NCBI GenBank assembly: GCA_030620095.1
Contig: JAUTXW010003812.1
Span: forward strand, 434,001-498,000
Direction of reading: 5' to 3'
From: Kuschelorhynchus macadamiae
Taxonomy: Eukaryota > Arthropoda > Insecta > Coleoptera > Curculionidae
Length of the DNA: 64,000 bases
The notes under the pieces were generated by a model, which worked only from the letters and a program-made list of their open reading frames with translations, was not told the origin of the DNA and searched no databases. Made by a program: the position numbers and the translations under genes. Shown here one piece after another: positions 38,409 to 48,958 of the stretch (within the stretch, counting starts at the first letter, position 1; every line of letters begins with the position of its first letter).

Positions 38409-38416
38409 CTTGCCAA
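38409..38416. other. hAT target-site duplication, right
   Basis: Exact copy of the left duplication CTTGCCAA. Confidence 0.9.
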
Positions 38417-38589
38417 CTAGTTCCTAACATAATAATATCTTAAACGTAATATTGGTTGACCCGGCACGACATGAAGTGGCAATAGAGGCGACGCGAATGA
38501 CGCGATACCGCGCTCGGCTCTCGATGGATGCAGACTCTGAAAAACCTGCATCCATTTCGTTACCGAAAAGCTTAACATTGGAATACCTC

Positions 38590-39650
38590 TCTACAGCTGG
38601 CTATAATTTTCTTTGCTAGTACTTAGCTCTCAAAACTAGAAAAATGACACATTGTTGCCAAATTTCGCATATAATTATTTTTTTCAACATTTTCAATTGC
38701 AACCTCCAGTATATTATGTTAGATCTATAGAGAGAACTAAACGACGAGTTTAACGATATATAACAACACAGGTCTGCGGGGCACCGTTTGGAACTTATAG
38801 ACGATTATACCTTTATATATAGTATTAAAATATTTTTTTAACGAACAAATTTAATAAAGAACTTACACTTAAAGACTAACAATAAAAATGACGGATATTT
38901 TTTCCGTTGCAAATTTTACATGAGGTTGTAAATATGGACTCATCAGTCCAAATAATTAGAAAATATATTTTTAAGAAATGTCTCTCCATAAGAATATTGC
39001 AAACATCTAACCTGGAATTGTATTTACGTTGTTCCAATTTTTGTACTGGAGAGTATTTATTTCCATTTGTTTATTTGAAGGCACGTTTGCAGCCTTGTTC
39101 TTCTGAAATCCAAAAATGCACGCTTGGTTGAGTTTTCAGGAATCCAGTATTTCAGAAACAGAATTTAAGTTCCCAGCGTCAGGCCTTCTAGATAATATCT
39201 AACCCCTTATTAAATGAGGAGTGCCTCCTGGAAGACGAGCAAATTTAAAGATTGTGCTTTCTATCATAAATTAAAAAAAGAAACTATATGAAATTACAAT
39301 ACAGAGAATAGAGTGGAAAATCTAGTTCATAAACGCACCTCACGAACAATGCAGACAACTGTAAATCATTATGTAAATAATAATATTTCGTTAGCAACGC
39401 TTGGAAATCCAATTTGGAGTTAAAATATTTACTGGAGATAATCGTCTATAAATTCGAAACGGTGCCTCGCGGACTCATGATGTTATACATGATTGAACCT
39501 TTCGTTTATTTGTCTATTTAGATCTAACATAATATACAGGGGGTAACATTTGAAAATGTTGAGAAAAATAACTATTCGTAAAATTTGGGAACACTGTGTC
39601 ATTTTTTTTATTTTGAGAGTTGAGTACTAGGCAGTAAATAAAAACTAAAT
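38590..39650. mobile_element. Mariner deletion derivative with ~220-bp inverted arms
   Basis: The left arm (about 38590-38820) contains TAGTACTTAGCTCTCAAAAC, AAATGACACATTGTT and AGATCTATAGAGAG. The right arm (about 39420-39650) has their inverted counterparts, including GAGAGTTGAGTACTA, ATGTTACCCCC and GATAATCGTCTATAA. The interior (38830-39420) holds a mariner transposase fragment. Exact outer edges were not determined; the family is dispersed (28750-29190, 39640-39950). Confidence 0.7.
38880..39240 (-). pseudogene. Mariner transposase fragment
   Basis: On the minus strand RLDVCNILMERHFLK is followed by IIWTDESIFTTS, the first catalytic block of mariner transposases (WTDES-F), then KICNGKNIRH. 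Upstream residues are degraded with several frame changes; the second and third Asp blocks are absent, replaced by the left inverted arm. This is the autonomous parent's footprint inside a non-autonomous derivative. Confidence 0.65.
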
Positions 39651-39950
39651 TTTCCTTTTTTATGGCTCAGGTAGAGTTGCAAAAAATACCAAAATACCTT
39701 AAATATACCGGTTTAAAAATCTACCAAAAAATTATGATAAATGTCAATAAATCCGAAACACTGGATCACAAACCCATCAAGTTATACATGGTTGAGAGCA
39801 TCATGAATAGCCCTATTTGAATAGGACCTTCCATCTAAAAAATAATATGTTTATGAGTTCATTTGTTTTCAGTTCAAATAATTTTATTAACATTTTTCAA
39901 TGCCGCAGAAAAAGTTACAACTACATGCTAGTTTCAGTTTTTTTTTAATC
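39640..39950. repeat. Interspersed repeat, copy 2 (inverted relative to 28750)
   Basis: The reverse complement matches 28800-29150 block for block (AACTTGATGGGT, TTTCGGATTTATTGACATT, ACCGGTATAT, GAGCCATAAAAAAG). It abuts the right arm of the mariner derivative and may be an outer part of that element. Confidence 0.65.
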
Positions 39951-40554
39951 TGTAATATTAAAGCTCAAAAAATAGCCCTGGTTCAGTTCTCGTTGGTAAC
40001 CCAGTACACGTGAGGATGTAATCAAACAAAGAAGTTACTTTGTATAATGAGCAAAAGATCGTAGCTAAGCGCTTTCTACTGGCAAGTCAACTTCAATGCT
40101 ACTTACAAATAAGTATGTCGAGAAATTAACCCTCTAGTTTAAAGATGGTGGTAAAAGGCTAAAAAGCTGCAAGAAAACAGGTTAAATTATACAATATATT
40201 TGGTCAAATCAATTTTCTGTCTATTTTTTACTGAGGAGTAAGTACATCGTTTAATGTTGTTTTTTATCTTTTTTCCATCATCTTTAAACTAAAAGCTTAT
40301 TTTTTCGACATACTTACTTGTAGGTAGCACTGAAGGTAACTTTTAGTCAAAAGCGTCTTGCTACGATCATTTGATGATTGACCGCTGATATCATATACGT
40401 TAAACAGAGAGATTTTATCGTTTCATTACAAATTTTTAGATGACTGTTATTTGGCATTCAGTTTAAACCAAATTTTCGTCTAGAGATTTAAAAAATTTAT
40501 TTATTTAAAACATGAAATTTGATATGTAAGTTAGTACTATACGGTCTGTCTGTG
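39951..40554. other. No gene seen; short inverted pair
   Basis: TACTTACAAATAAGTATGTC near 40100 and GACATACTTACTTGTAGGTA near 40308 form an inverted pair, with ACTGGCAAGTCAACTTC / AAGGTAACTTTTAGTCAAAAG around them; this may be a small MITE. No ORF is recognised. Confidence 0.45.
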
Positions 40555-40756
40555 TGTCGCTCTGTCTGTTGGCAGCATAGCTAAAAAAACTACTTACCAG
40601 TTTAACTTTAAATGTTGGTCAAAAATTAAAGGTTATATCGGGATGACCTGGCAACATTTTGGTAAAATATGACGAAACAAAATAACGACCTAGTGAAAAA
40701 ATATTATTAAAAACTATATATCCACTTAACCTTAAATTTTGGTAAAAATCAAGGTA
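40555..40756. repeat. Satellite-like repeat, part 1
   Basis: One unit of the family continued at 43642-45168: TCTGTCTG, GCATAGCTAAAAAAACTAC, GGATGACCTGGCAACATTTT, GACGAAACAAAATAACG. It is interrupted at a TA (40755-40756) by the element at 40757-43641. Confidence 0.8.
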
Positions 40757-41174
40757 AGTGCGGGACATGAAAGGAAACCGGGCGGAGTCAATCGGTTTAG
40801 GAAGCTCGGCCAAGAAATCTCTTTAAACCAGTGGTGTCCCGTCGTTCTTTAAATAATAAGGCACTCCATTTTGACTATACGCACTTCAGATAATTAAAAA
40901 ATCTAACTATGCTTAATGAACCTTTATCTATATTTGTCTGTTTTCTTTCTTGTACCGCACTTCTATCTCTTTTGTGTTGCAAAATCGACGAACTTTTGAA
41001 TTTTAAAATGATTTAATTTTGATTTCTCGTGATCAATTTACCTACAAATATTTTTTTTTTTTTTGAGTTCTGTCGTTAACGGTTCCCGGGCTACTGCCTA
41101 CGTCCACTATTAATGAACTACCCAGTCTAGTGATACACGATTTACAAGTCCAGATTTTACAAGCGCAGCTAGCA

Positions 41175-41890
41175 TTAGATCCAGTGAACGAGATTTATCA
41201 AAATTTTAATTTATGCAGTTCGACTTTGGGCCATGCCAAATGTGGTCGTCTGTCTCCGTTTGTCATATTACTTTATACAGGGGCCGTCATTGTGAAGTAC
41301 TATACAGGACGTTTCCTGATTGCGTGCTGATGTTAAAGGGGGTGTTTTTATGTCATAAAAGTCTTAATTTTTGAGATACAGGATGGTAAAGTTTAAAAAG
41401 AAAACATTTTTTTATCCCAATTCTGATGCTATTGTAGATAACTGCATGAAATTTGATACACGTCTTCTATGCATTAAGGAGCATACGGATTTGCCCAGGT
41501 TAATTACATATGCACGCCATTGGTAGAAATTTCAAAAATTGATTGTTAATAAAAAATTGCCCTTTTATGCATAAAAGACGTGTATCAAATTTCACACAGT
41601 TATTTATCTATAATAGCATCAGAATTAGGATTTAAAAAAAATGTTTTTTTAAAACCCTGTATCTCCAAAGTTAAGACTTTTAGGTTCATATTAATCTTTT
41701 TTTTTAAACAGGTCCAAGAATCACCCCCCTTTAACATTAACATTTAATTACGTCCTGTATAGTACTTCACAATGACGACCCCTGTACAAAGTAACATGAC
41801 AGACGGGGACAAACGGTCACTTTTGGCATACCGGAATAGTCCGAACTACATAAGTTAAAATTTTGATAAATCTTGTTCACTGGAATCAGT
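41175..41890. mobile_element. Foldback element, ~300-bp arms
   Basis: The left arm (about 41175-41480) and right arm (about 41573-41890) are inverted copies: GATCCAGTGAACGAGATTTA on the left pairs with GATAAATCTTGTTCACTGGA on the right. Others include GTGAAGTACTATACAGGACG, CCTTTAACAT and GATACACGTCTT. The spacer is about 90 bp. It lies inside the 40757-43641 transposon, downstream of the transposase pseudogene, so it probably inserted later or forms a modified end. Confidence 0.8.
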
Positions 41891-42039
41891 GCTGGTTCCA
41901 CTACTATAACTACATCGATGTGTTAATTCTGGAAAATTATAGTTCTGTAGTTTTTCAAATATTAATTGCAATATTAGATATTTTTTGACACCCGGTATTG
42001 AACAGAAAATTAATTATTTTGAAGTTTTTGACAGCTACT

Positions 42040-43366
42040 TTATGAACAATTTTACAACATAATTCGTTGTCTTCCTCTGAAAATAATGAGGTTTCGTCGT
42101 CACTACTTGAAGATCCCACTGTGGTAACTAAATCATCAATAAACGATTCAATTTTGGCATCTACTTCCCAGTATTTATCTTCAATAGAACATGTTTATCA
42201 GCCGATATTGAGTCAATCGCTTGTCATGATATTTAATTTAAATCTTTAATTGAAAGTTCACCGGTGTTTGCACTCTCGAATATATTTTTTTACTTTGCCC
42301 ATGCAAGTTCATTAGGGTTGAGGTTGCACATGTATGGAGGCAGCCTTAAAGGTGTATGACCAAGGTTACGTAAAAGCCCGTCAATTTTATACTTTTTCTC
42401 TATACTATTACTTCATATAATTGATATTTTCTCCATGTTGGATCACATACAAGTTTGTTCGATTTAAGCTACGATATCATATGAGCTTTTGTAGAGTATT
42501 TAGTTGGCACTTTATCTTCTACGTGAGAATGATAAGACGCATTATCCATTACCACGACTGATTTGGGAGGAATGTTAGGTAGAAGCTTCTCGAGCAACCA
42601 CTTTTCAAAATTATTTCTATTCATCTGTACATGATAGTCTCCAGTTGTTAGTCCCGAGCGAAAAACTAAAGCAGCACCTGGAACAAATCCTGCCTCTGAA
42701 CCAGCATGAACTATAATAAAATGACTAGTAGAGCGGATTCCCTGAGCAACACCTGTAACACTTTCACTTTGCCAGCATTTGTTGACTGTCATCATTATCT
42801 ACTCAGGTTTCATCTAGATACACAATATTGCATCTTCCTCGGCTATATTGCCTTACAGTTGATAGATATTTCACCTGCCAGTGAAAAATATTTGGTCTCT
42901 CAATGAGCAATTTTCGTTTATTTTGACACTTGCGCCAAACAAAACCATTTGAACGTAAAAGCCAATTTAAGGTTTTATACCCGTACGGAAAATCTATTTT
43001 GTTCTTTACAGCACGAAGTAGGGGTTTGCAGGTCGGAACCTTCTTCAAGTTTATATAAAAATCCTCTATTGTTCGTCGAATTACTTGAAAATCACCATCA
43101 TCAATTTTATCTTTGTATGATAATCGGGGTCTTTTTTTACCAGGAGATCTTAAAGGCGAAGTAGGACATGAGCTATCATTAGGTTCTCTTTGAAATTTTC
43201 TTACACTACTTTCCGAAACACCAGTGTAAAATGCAACGCGTTCTGTTCGATTTTGAATTGGAATAGTCAAACTAATATTTTCAGTTTCTCTAGTACAGGC
43301 CTCTATAATGCTCGCAATAACTTCACGTGCACTGCTTCGAATTGTTTTTCCTCTTTTGCTCGCCAT
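42040..43366 (-). pseudogene. IS630-like DDE transposase pseudogene (Sailor-like)
   Basis: Homologue of the intact gene at 46742-48085. It starts MASKRGKTIRSSAREV at 43366 with an HTH (FYTGVSESSVRKFQ), then YGYKTLNWLLRSNGFVWRKC and NIVYLDET with the first Asp. The next codon, Trp in the family, is TGA (42803-42805), followed by a frameshift. HFIIVHAGSEAGFVPGAALV and SVVVMDNASYHSHVEDKVPT (second Asp) are intact in the new frame. After further shifts LRLPPYMCNLNPNELAW supplies the Glu-containing third block (near 42330), and an acidic Ser/Asp/Glu tail ends near 42040. At least one nonsense and several frame lesions make it inactive. Confidence 0.88.
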
Positions 43367-43641
43367 CGTTACTTCGAAATAATAGTTCAAATTCAACGCA
43401 ACGCATTTATATAGAAATGAAAACAAATGCTCGAAATGTATAGGCGCCACTCGAAATAGCTAAAACCTTCTAGCGGCAAGTGCCGCTTAGCTGGCGCACT
43501 TTATAGGTGAAGCGGCAAACTATTACAACAAATAAAACAACATAAAATTTATTTGCGTACACAAATTTTACTTTTCCGCTTGCTTAAGACTATGAACCTT
43601 TATTTTAAGGACCGCCCGGTTTTCTTTCGTGTCCCGCACTT

Positions 43642-45168
43642 TATTATGTAAGAATTAACAATTGAAATTTTAGTACGAAACCAAGATGGCGAAACATAAT
43701 AAAATATTTAAAAGTTCATCCTGAAAAACTACCATAGATTGATTTCAAATTATGTGCAATAATTACTTGTGGTATAAAAATAAACTGGTAAAATTGTGGT
43801 AATAATTCAAAATGACCGAACAAAATAACGACCAAATAAAACGTTTGGGAAAAATCACCGTCCCAGGTTTTACATATCTTCACGTATTAGCCTACCTAGT
43901 CTCTCTTTCAGTTCGCGGCATAAATTAAAAACTACTAATGCGATTGCCTTCAAATTTTCGTCAAAAATTAAGCTTCATAAGGGGATGACCTGGTAATATT
44001 TTGGTAACAAATCCAATACTGATAAAGTTGTGGTAGAAATTCAAGATGGCGAAAAAAAATGTCGGCCAAATAAAATGTTTTAAAATCAAGGTAATACATC
44101 TTATTTAACTGCCTTTGCAGAAAAATTAATGTGATATAGGGATAAACTGGTACGAGTTCAACATGACGAAACAAAATGGCGACGTTTGCTACTTATTGAA
44201 TTTACTTTAAATTATATCCAAGAATTAAGTATGGCATACGTAGAAGATGGAGACATATTTCTAGGAATTCAATATGGTGAAACAATATAGCGTCCAATAA
44301 ATATGAAAGATACATAAACAGGACACTTCCGGATAAAAAAAATGTACAGATTTTTTACTTTCCTCGTAAAACGGAAGTATTGTAATGTGAAAAAATCACC
44401 CTACGATATTTTTTCAGATCTTTACGTCTCCGGGTCCCTATGTGCCGAAAAACATGTTTTTTTCAATTTCGTCTGTCTGTCTGTCTATCGGTCTGTCAAT
44501 CCGTCTGTTCGCGGCATAGCTAAAAAACTACTACCCGATTGACTTAAAATTTTGGTCAAAGATTACGGGTAATATGGGGATGACCTGGTAACATTTTTGT
44601 AAAAATCCAAAATGACAAAACAAAATAGCGGCCTAGTGAATTGTTAAAATAATTATTACCTAAAAACTACTTATCCAATTTATCTCAATTTTTGCACAGA
44701 AATCAAATATTATATAGAAATCGACTGTTAAAATTTTTGTACGAATCTAAGATGGCCTAACAAAATGGCGGTTTAATAAAATATTTAAAAAATTTAGCCT
44801 GAAAAAAATAACTTAATGGACTGATTTCAAATCGTATCCCATAAATAATTGTGGTATAGAGGTGAACTAGTAAAACTGTGGTACTGTGTGTCGGTTAGTC
44901 CGCGACATAGCTTAAAAACTACTCATCAGATTGACTTCAAATTTTAGTCAAAAATTTAGGCTCATATGGGTATGACCTGGCAACATTTTGCTAAAAATCC
45001 AATCTGGCAAAACAAAACAGCGGCCTAGTGAAATGTTAAAAAATAATTACTATAGAACCACTTATCCAATTTATCTAAAATTTTGTCAAAAAAATCAAGT
45101 ATTATGTGGAAATCAACAGGTACGAATTTAAAATGGCGAATAAAATAATTAAAAATTCAGTCTGAAAT
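43642..45168. repeat. Satellite-like repeat, part 2
   Basis: Several diverged units. GCGGCATAGCTAAAAAACTA (44513) and CGCGACATAGCTTAAAAACT (44903) are 390 bp apart. GGGGATGACCTGGTAA-type words lie near 43981, 44576 and 44970, and AACAAAATGGCGG-type words recur. A TCTG-rich run is at 44468-44490. It continues from 40756 and resumes at 49581. Confidence 0.8.
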
Positions 45169-45301
45169 AGTATATTGTGTAACAAGTGCGTGAAGTTAAC
45201 TTTTATACACGAGTGTGATGTTTGTGGCCCGAGCCGAAGGCGAGGGTCACAATATCACACAAGGGTATAAAAGTCTTCACGCACGTATTGCACACTATAC
45301 T
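45169..45301. mobile_element. Palindromic MITE, ~50-bp arms
   Basis: Left arm AGTATATTGTGTAACAAGTG then CGTGAAG; the right arm (45253-45301) is the inverted near-copy (CTTCACGCAC ... CACACTATACT). The loop includes CCGAGCCGAAGGCGAGG, itself a small hairpin. The flanking satellite sequence reads through if this block and the next element are removed (CTGAAATA then CTATTTACC), so it is an insertion. Confidence 0.75.
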
Positions 45302-45510
45302 TTTTCTACAACCGTAAATAATACAAGTACGAAATAAAATTAAACTATTTAATTTTCTCCTTTATATAATACAAATTAAACTAATGAACTATTTATTTAA
45401 TTTTCTGTTTTATAATAATTGTAACTTTTTAATAGAACTTATAGTTAAATTATTTAATTATCTACTTTATAATAATTGTAACTTTTTAATAGAAATTATA
45501 GTTAAATTAT

Positions 45511-46570
45511 TTAATTTTCTTCTTTATAATTATTGTAATTATTAATAGTAATGTTGCAATTTGTTAGATTACTAAATTTAACTTCTGTAGCCTCCTTTGA
45601 TGATGATTTGTTAATAATATTGCTGCTTGTGATCGAGGTCATATTTGGATTTTGAACTGACAAAAGTCTATTTGAAATATCATTTTTCTTGTTAAGGGAA
45701 TTTTCTACGTAACCCTCAGCTACCGTTGAAGATTTCCAACCGCCGTGTTGTTTTAACATTAGTAAATCTGCACCGGTTTCAACTAGCAAGGAAGCAGATG
45801 ATCGTCTGAAACAATGGCCTGTATATTTTTCTGGATGTGGTAGTTTTAAAAATTTTGCTATTTCACTAGGCAATTTTCCAAATTTGTTTATCCCGACGAC
45901 TTGGCGAGTACATTTTCCTCCTTGATACTTGATGAAGAATTTGTTTTCTTGATAATTTTGGGGACGAAGGGCGGCATATTTTCTGTATAATTCTAAATGC
46001 TCGGTAATGGTAAATTTTCTTGTTATTTTGGTTTTTGTATCAGGGACGGATACAACAAGAACACTTCCTAAATCTTGAATATCGCACATTTTTAGCTTGT
46101 AAATTTCGCTTCTTCTTAGAGCACCAGCAATCCCAAATATTAATATCACTTTGGTTAATAAAAAAACTTCGTCAGGAGCCTTATTTATGAACTTGAAAAT
46201 TTGTTCTTTCTCCAATATTCGAGATTTTTGTGTTCTTCCGTTTTAAAAATGCATGATCTTTTGGATATTTACCAATGTCAATGTTATTTTTAATGCTAAT
46301 AGTACTTTTTAGCATTGAATAATGACTCCATAGTGTTGATGATTTCACATTTTTTGACAATTCTGATAAATATGCGAGTAAAACATTTTCAGAAAAGGTT
46401 TTAATATTGTTCTTACTGCGCCAGGTCATAAATTTATTGTACGTGTTTTCATAAATTTCCTTTGACTTCTGAGGTAACAGAGAATTACTAGCTGTTTTCG
46501 CTGCTTCCGTAATATCTGGTGGAGTACACATTTCTATAGTTGGCGCATTACCTTTCTGGAATGACGTCAT
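45511..46570 (-). pseudogene. Tyrosine recombinase (Crypton/YR-like), one frameshift
   Basis: The N-terminal core-binding region begins at 46570 (MTSFQKGNAPT; SKEIYENTYNKFMTWRSKNN; VLLAYLSELS). After a single frame change near 46235-46250 the catalytic half continues (ILEKEQIFKFINKAPDEVF) to 45511. Catalytic residues are complete: Arg in GALRRSEIYKLK, Lys in VPDTKTKI, HxxR in HCFRRSSASLL, Trp in LKQHGGWKSS, Tyr in VAEGYVENS, the R-K-HxxR-W-Y set of phage-integrase-fold enzymes. The C-terminus is Asn/Ser-rich (NLTNCNITINNY), a tail type I associate with arthropod YR proteins. Combined length is about 350 aa. It shares a 171-bp intergenic region with the divergent DDE gene. The lesion could be a recent mutation or an assembly error; a spliced intron seems less likely. 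Confidence 0.85.
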
Positions 46571-46741
46571 TTTTGGTTATTTTTGTTTGATTTATGTTAA
46601 CTGACAGTCACAAAAACATTTTGAAAAAACTCATTGTCGTTTCTTTACAACAGTCAATGCCGGTTTTGGTTATGTGTCTTTCAGAATATATTCGTCAAAA
46701 TTGACATTGATTTGTTGTGATTCTTTTTAAACTTTTGCAAG
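46571..46741. promoter_or_regulatory. Divergent intergenic region of YR and DDE genes
   Basis: 171 bp separate the two start codons (46570 minus, 46742 plus), so both genes probably share a bidirectional promoter. TTGACATTGATTTGTTG and TTTTTAAACTTTTGC lie upstream of the DDE start; no TATA box can be assigned with confidence. Confidence 0.4.
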
Positions 46742-48085
46742 ATGCCGCGAAGATATAATCAGCAATCACAGCTAATAGTTTTGAATATCTTGGCTTTTTT
46801 TCAATTGGAAAAAGAGCAAGCTAAAAATGGAATCCTTCCGCAAACTGATAATATAATTGAACGAGCTTCAAATGCAACAAAACTTAGCCATACAACAATC
46901 ATAAATATTAAGAAAAGAGGAATAACGAGCGATGAATCCTTTACCTCCAGAATGTCTCAAAAGCAAAAAGAGGTAAAAACAAAAATTACAGATTACTTAA
47001 AGAACAAAATAAGAGATACGATCTACTGCATGTATGCGAAAAATGAATATGTTATAATGCAGACTTTGCTTAAAAAACTAAAAGAGATAAATGAATATTT
47101 TAATTTTTCCATCACCTCGCTAAGAAAATACGTAAAAAGTATTGGTTTTAAGTGGAAGAAATCAAATAATAGAAAATACCTGATGGATTTGCCCCACATC
47201 GTCCACAAGAGAATCAATTTCTTGAGGGAATATGTCAAAAATCAAAATCTAGGACAAGATGCTTATACCACCGTATTTATTGATGAGACTTGGATTTTTA
47301 GTAAAGGTTCGTTTAGAAACAGCTGGCAGGATAACACTATGTCTACAAGTTCTAAAAAAGCTAGTGAAGGTCATCGATATATTGTAGTTCACGCTGGATC
47401 AAAGGAAGGATTTATTAAGGGGGCCAGTTTAATATTTAAAAGTGGACTAAAAAGCGGAGATTATCATGACAATATGAACAAGCAAAATTTTGAAAATTGG
47501 TTTAAAAATCAGCTGGTACCAAATCTTCCTCCAAAAAGTTTGATAGTGATGGACAACGCAAGCTATCATTCCGGCCTTTTAGAGGATATTCCAAGAAAAT
47601 CATGGACAAAGCAGAGATTGATTGGATGGTTAAAAGAAAAGAACATTGACTTCCCAGAGAGGGCCATGAAGGATGAAATATGGAGCATTGTAGAAAAAAA
47701 TTGTAACATTGAAAAAACATTCTACCTTGACGAATATGTGAAACCTTTGGGCCACAAAATACTAAGACTTCCTCCATACCATTGTCAATTTAATGCTATT
47801 GAAATGGTATGGTCTGAGTGTAAGAGGAAATACGACCAATACATTGCTAGTCTGAAGGGGACACCATCGGAAGTTTTGGCCATGTGGGAAAAAGCGATAA
47901 ATGAAGTATCTTCAGAGCATTGGAAAAATTATGTCAGCCACACAGAAAGGGTAATCCAAGAAGCTTGGAAGACAATACAGATATGTGATGCTTCAGACAT
48001 TGCGCCACTTGTAATTAGTACCGACGAAGACAGCAGTGACGATGAAGAATTTAGTTCTGATTCTGAAGATAGTGAAGGGGAGTAG
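46742..48085 (+). CDS. IS630/Tc1-superfamily DDE transposase, DD82E spacing
   Basis: A 447-codon intact frame. The N-terminal HTH region includes NATKLSHTTIINIKKRG (about residues 44-60), followed by a basic linker. The DDE_3-type core has D181 in FIDETWIF, D271 in LIVMDNASYHS and E354 in HCQFNAIEMVW. The last two are separated by 82 residues because of an inserted helical segment (RKSWTKQRLIGWLKEKNIDF). That spacing matches the group named Sailor (DD82E). GHRYIVVHAGSKEGFIKGAS is the family's strand block. The C-terminus is strongly acidic (STDEDSSDDEEF...). MPRRYN directly follows AAG (-3 purine), a fair insect start context. It is divergent from the YR gene. A paralogue (dead) lies at 42040-43366. 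No lesions, so it may be functional. Confidence 0.93.
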   Translation: MPRRYNQQSQLIVLNILAFFQLEKEQAKNGILPQTDNIIERASNATKLSHTTIINIKKRGITSDESFTSRMSQKQKEVKTKITDYLKNKIRDTIYCMYAKNEYVIMQTLLKKLKEINEYFNFSITSLRKYVKSIGFKWKKSNNRKYLMDLPHIVHKRINFLREYVKNQNLGQDAYTTVFIDETWIFSKGSFRNSWQDNTMSTSSKKASEGHRYIVVHAGSKEGFIKGASLIFKSGLKSGDYHDNMNKQNFENWFKNQLVPNLPPKSLIVMDNASYHSGLLEDIPRKSWTKQRLIGWLKEKNIDFPERAMKDEIWSIVEKNCNIEKTFYLDEYVKPLGHKILRLPPYHCQFNAIEMVWSECKRKYDQYIASLKGTPSEVLAMWEKAINEVSSEHWKNYVSHTERVIQEAWKTIQICDASDIAPLVISTDEDSSDDEEFSSDSEDSEGE

Positions 48086-48112
48086 TTTTTATTTTTAAAG
48101 TTAGTTAGTTAT

Positions 48113-48311
48113 ACATTAATTTCTCTCTTTTAGTTTTTAAAGCAAAGTCTGCATTGTAACATATTCATTTTTAGCATACACGCAATAGATCATATCTCTT
48201 ATTTTGTTCTTTAAGTAATCTGTGATTTTTGTTTTTACCTCTTTTTGTTTTTGAAACATTCTGGAGGTAAAGGATTCATCGTTCGTTATTCCCCTTTTCT
48301 TAATATTTTTT
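48113..48311 (-). pseudogene. Inverted partial copy of the DDE gene
   Basis: The reverse complement closely matches 46905-47098 (HTH and linker of the gene just upstream), including GAGATACGATCT-, GTAAAAACAAAAATTACAGA- and AATCCTTTACCTCCAGAATG-type words. It has scattered substitutions and a few small indels. It starts about 28 bp after the stop codon of the intact gene, making a gene-scale inverted repeat. Confidence 0.85.
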
Positions 48312-48705
48312 CAATATTGTCTGTAATTGAGAATTAAAATAATTTTGATGAAAATGGGTAACTGGCGTCAATTTATTACATTGCAAACAAAGAATAAGAC
48401 TAAGATGAAAGAATTTATATTAGTAAAGTCTTATTTGCAAAATAATTTTAGTTTTTGAAGTTATAATAGTTATTTTTGTATTAAGTGTGCAAAATGAGGG
48501 TTTTTTTATGGCAATGAGAGTGTTAATTTTTTGCCAGCCATTTTCGACAAGTTGCAGCGCTTTCTGTACAGAAAATGCCAATTTTAAATTCGCTTTAGCC
48601 AGTGCTGAACGCACCCCTCCTATCTACATCACTGCATACGTTTAGGTTAGGAATCATCGCTGAAATATAAATAATATAAGAAATACGTTATTTGAAACCA
48701 GCGTG

Positions 48706-48740
48706 ACGTCATTCCAGAAAGGTAATGCGCCAACTGTATA
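48706..48740 (+). pseudogene. Inverted copy of the YR gene's first codons
   Basis: TGACGTCATTCCAGAAAGGT then AATGCGCCAACT is identical, in opposite orientation, to the start of the YR gene at about 46537-46571. Codons read VTSFQKGNAPT with GTG in place of ATG. Homology does not extend to the next codons. Confidence 0.8.
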
Positions 48741-48958
48741 TCAGAGTCCATAATTATTGCTTATTATAACTTAAAATAATAAACTGTTCAAATTACTATT
48801 CGAACTTAAAGTGTCTATTTTAAACTGTTTGCATTGGCAATTTGACAACTCGTTACCATGACAACGATACAAATTGCGAGGCACGGCCGCCTAATAAAAT
48901 TATTACCAGTGCGGGCCCGGTGCCTAAAATTAATGGCGGCCCATGCATTTCTTATTGA

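Larger units (their letters stand above)
40757..43641 (-). mobile_element. IS630/Tc1-like DDE transposon, decayed
   Basis: Left end AGTGCGGGACATGAAAGGAA and right end (reverse complement) AAGTGCGGGACACGAAAGAA form ~30-bp inverted repeats continuing to ACCGGGCGG. TA flanks both ends (40755-40756, 43642-43643). The empty site is visible in a sister repeat at about 45094 (AAATCAAGTATTATGT), where the two flanks read continuously, which confirms the insertion boundaries. It contains a transposase pseudogene and a foldback. Confidence 0.88.

Noticed and set aside
46235..46250. Programmed -1 ribosomal frameshift joining the two YR frames
   Set aside because: The required change is +1/-2 and no canonical slippery heptamer with a downstream pseudoknot is evident; a mutation is simpler.
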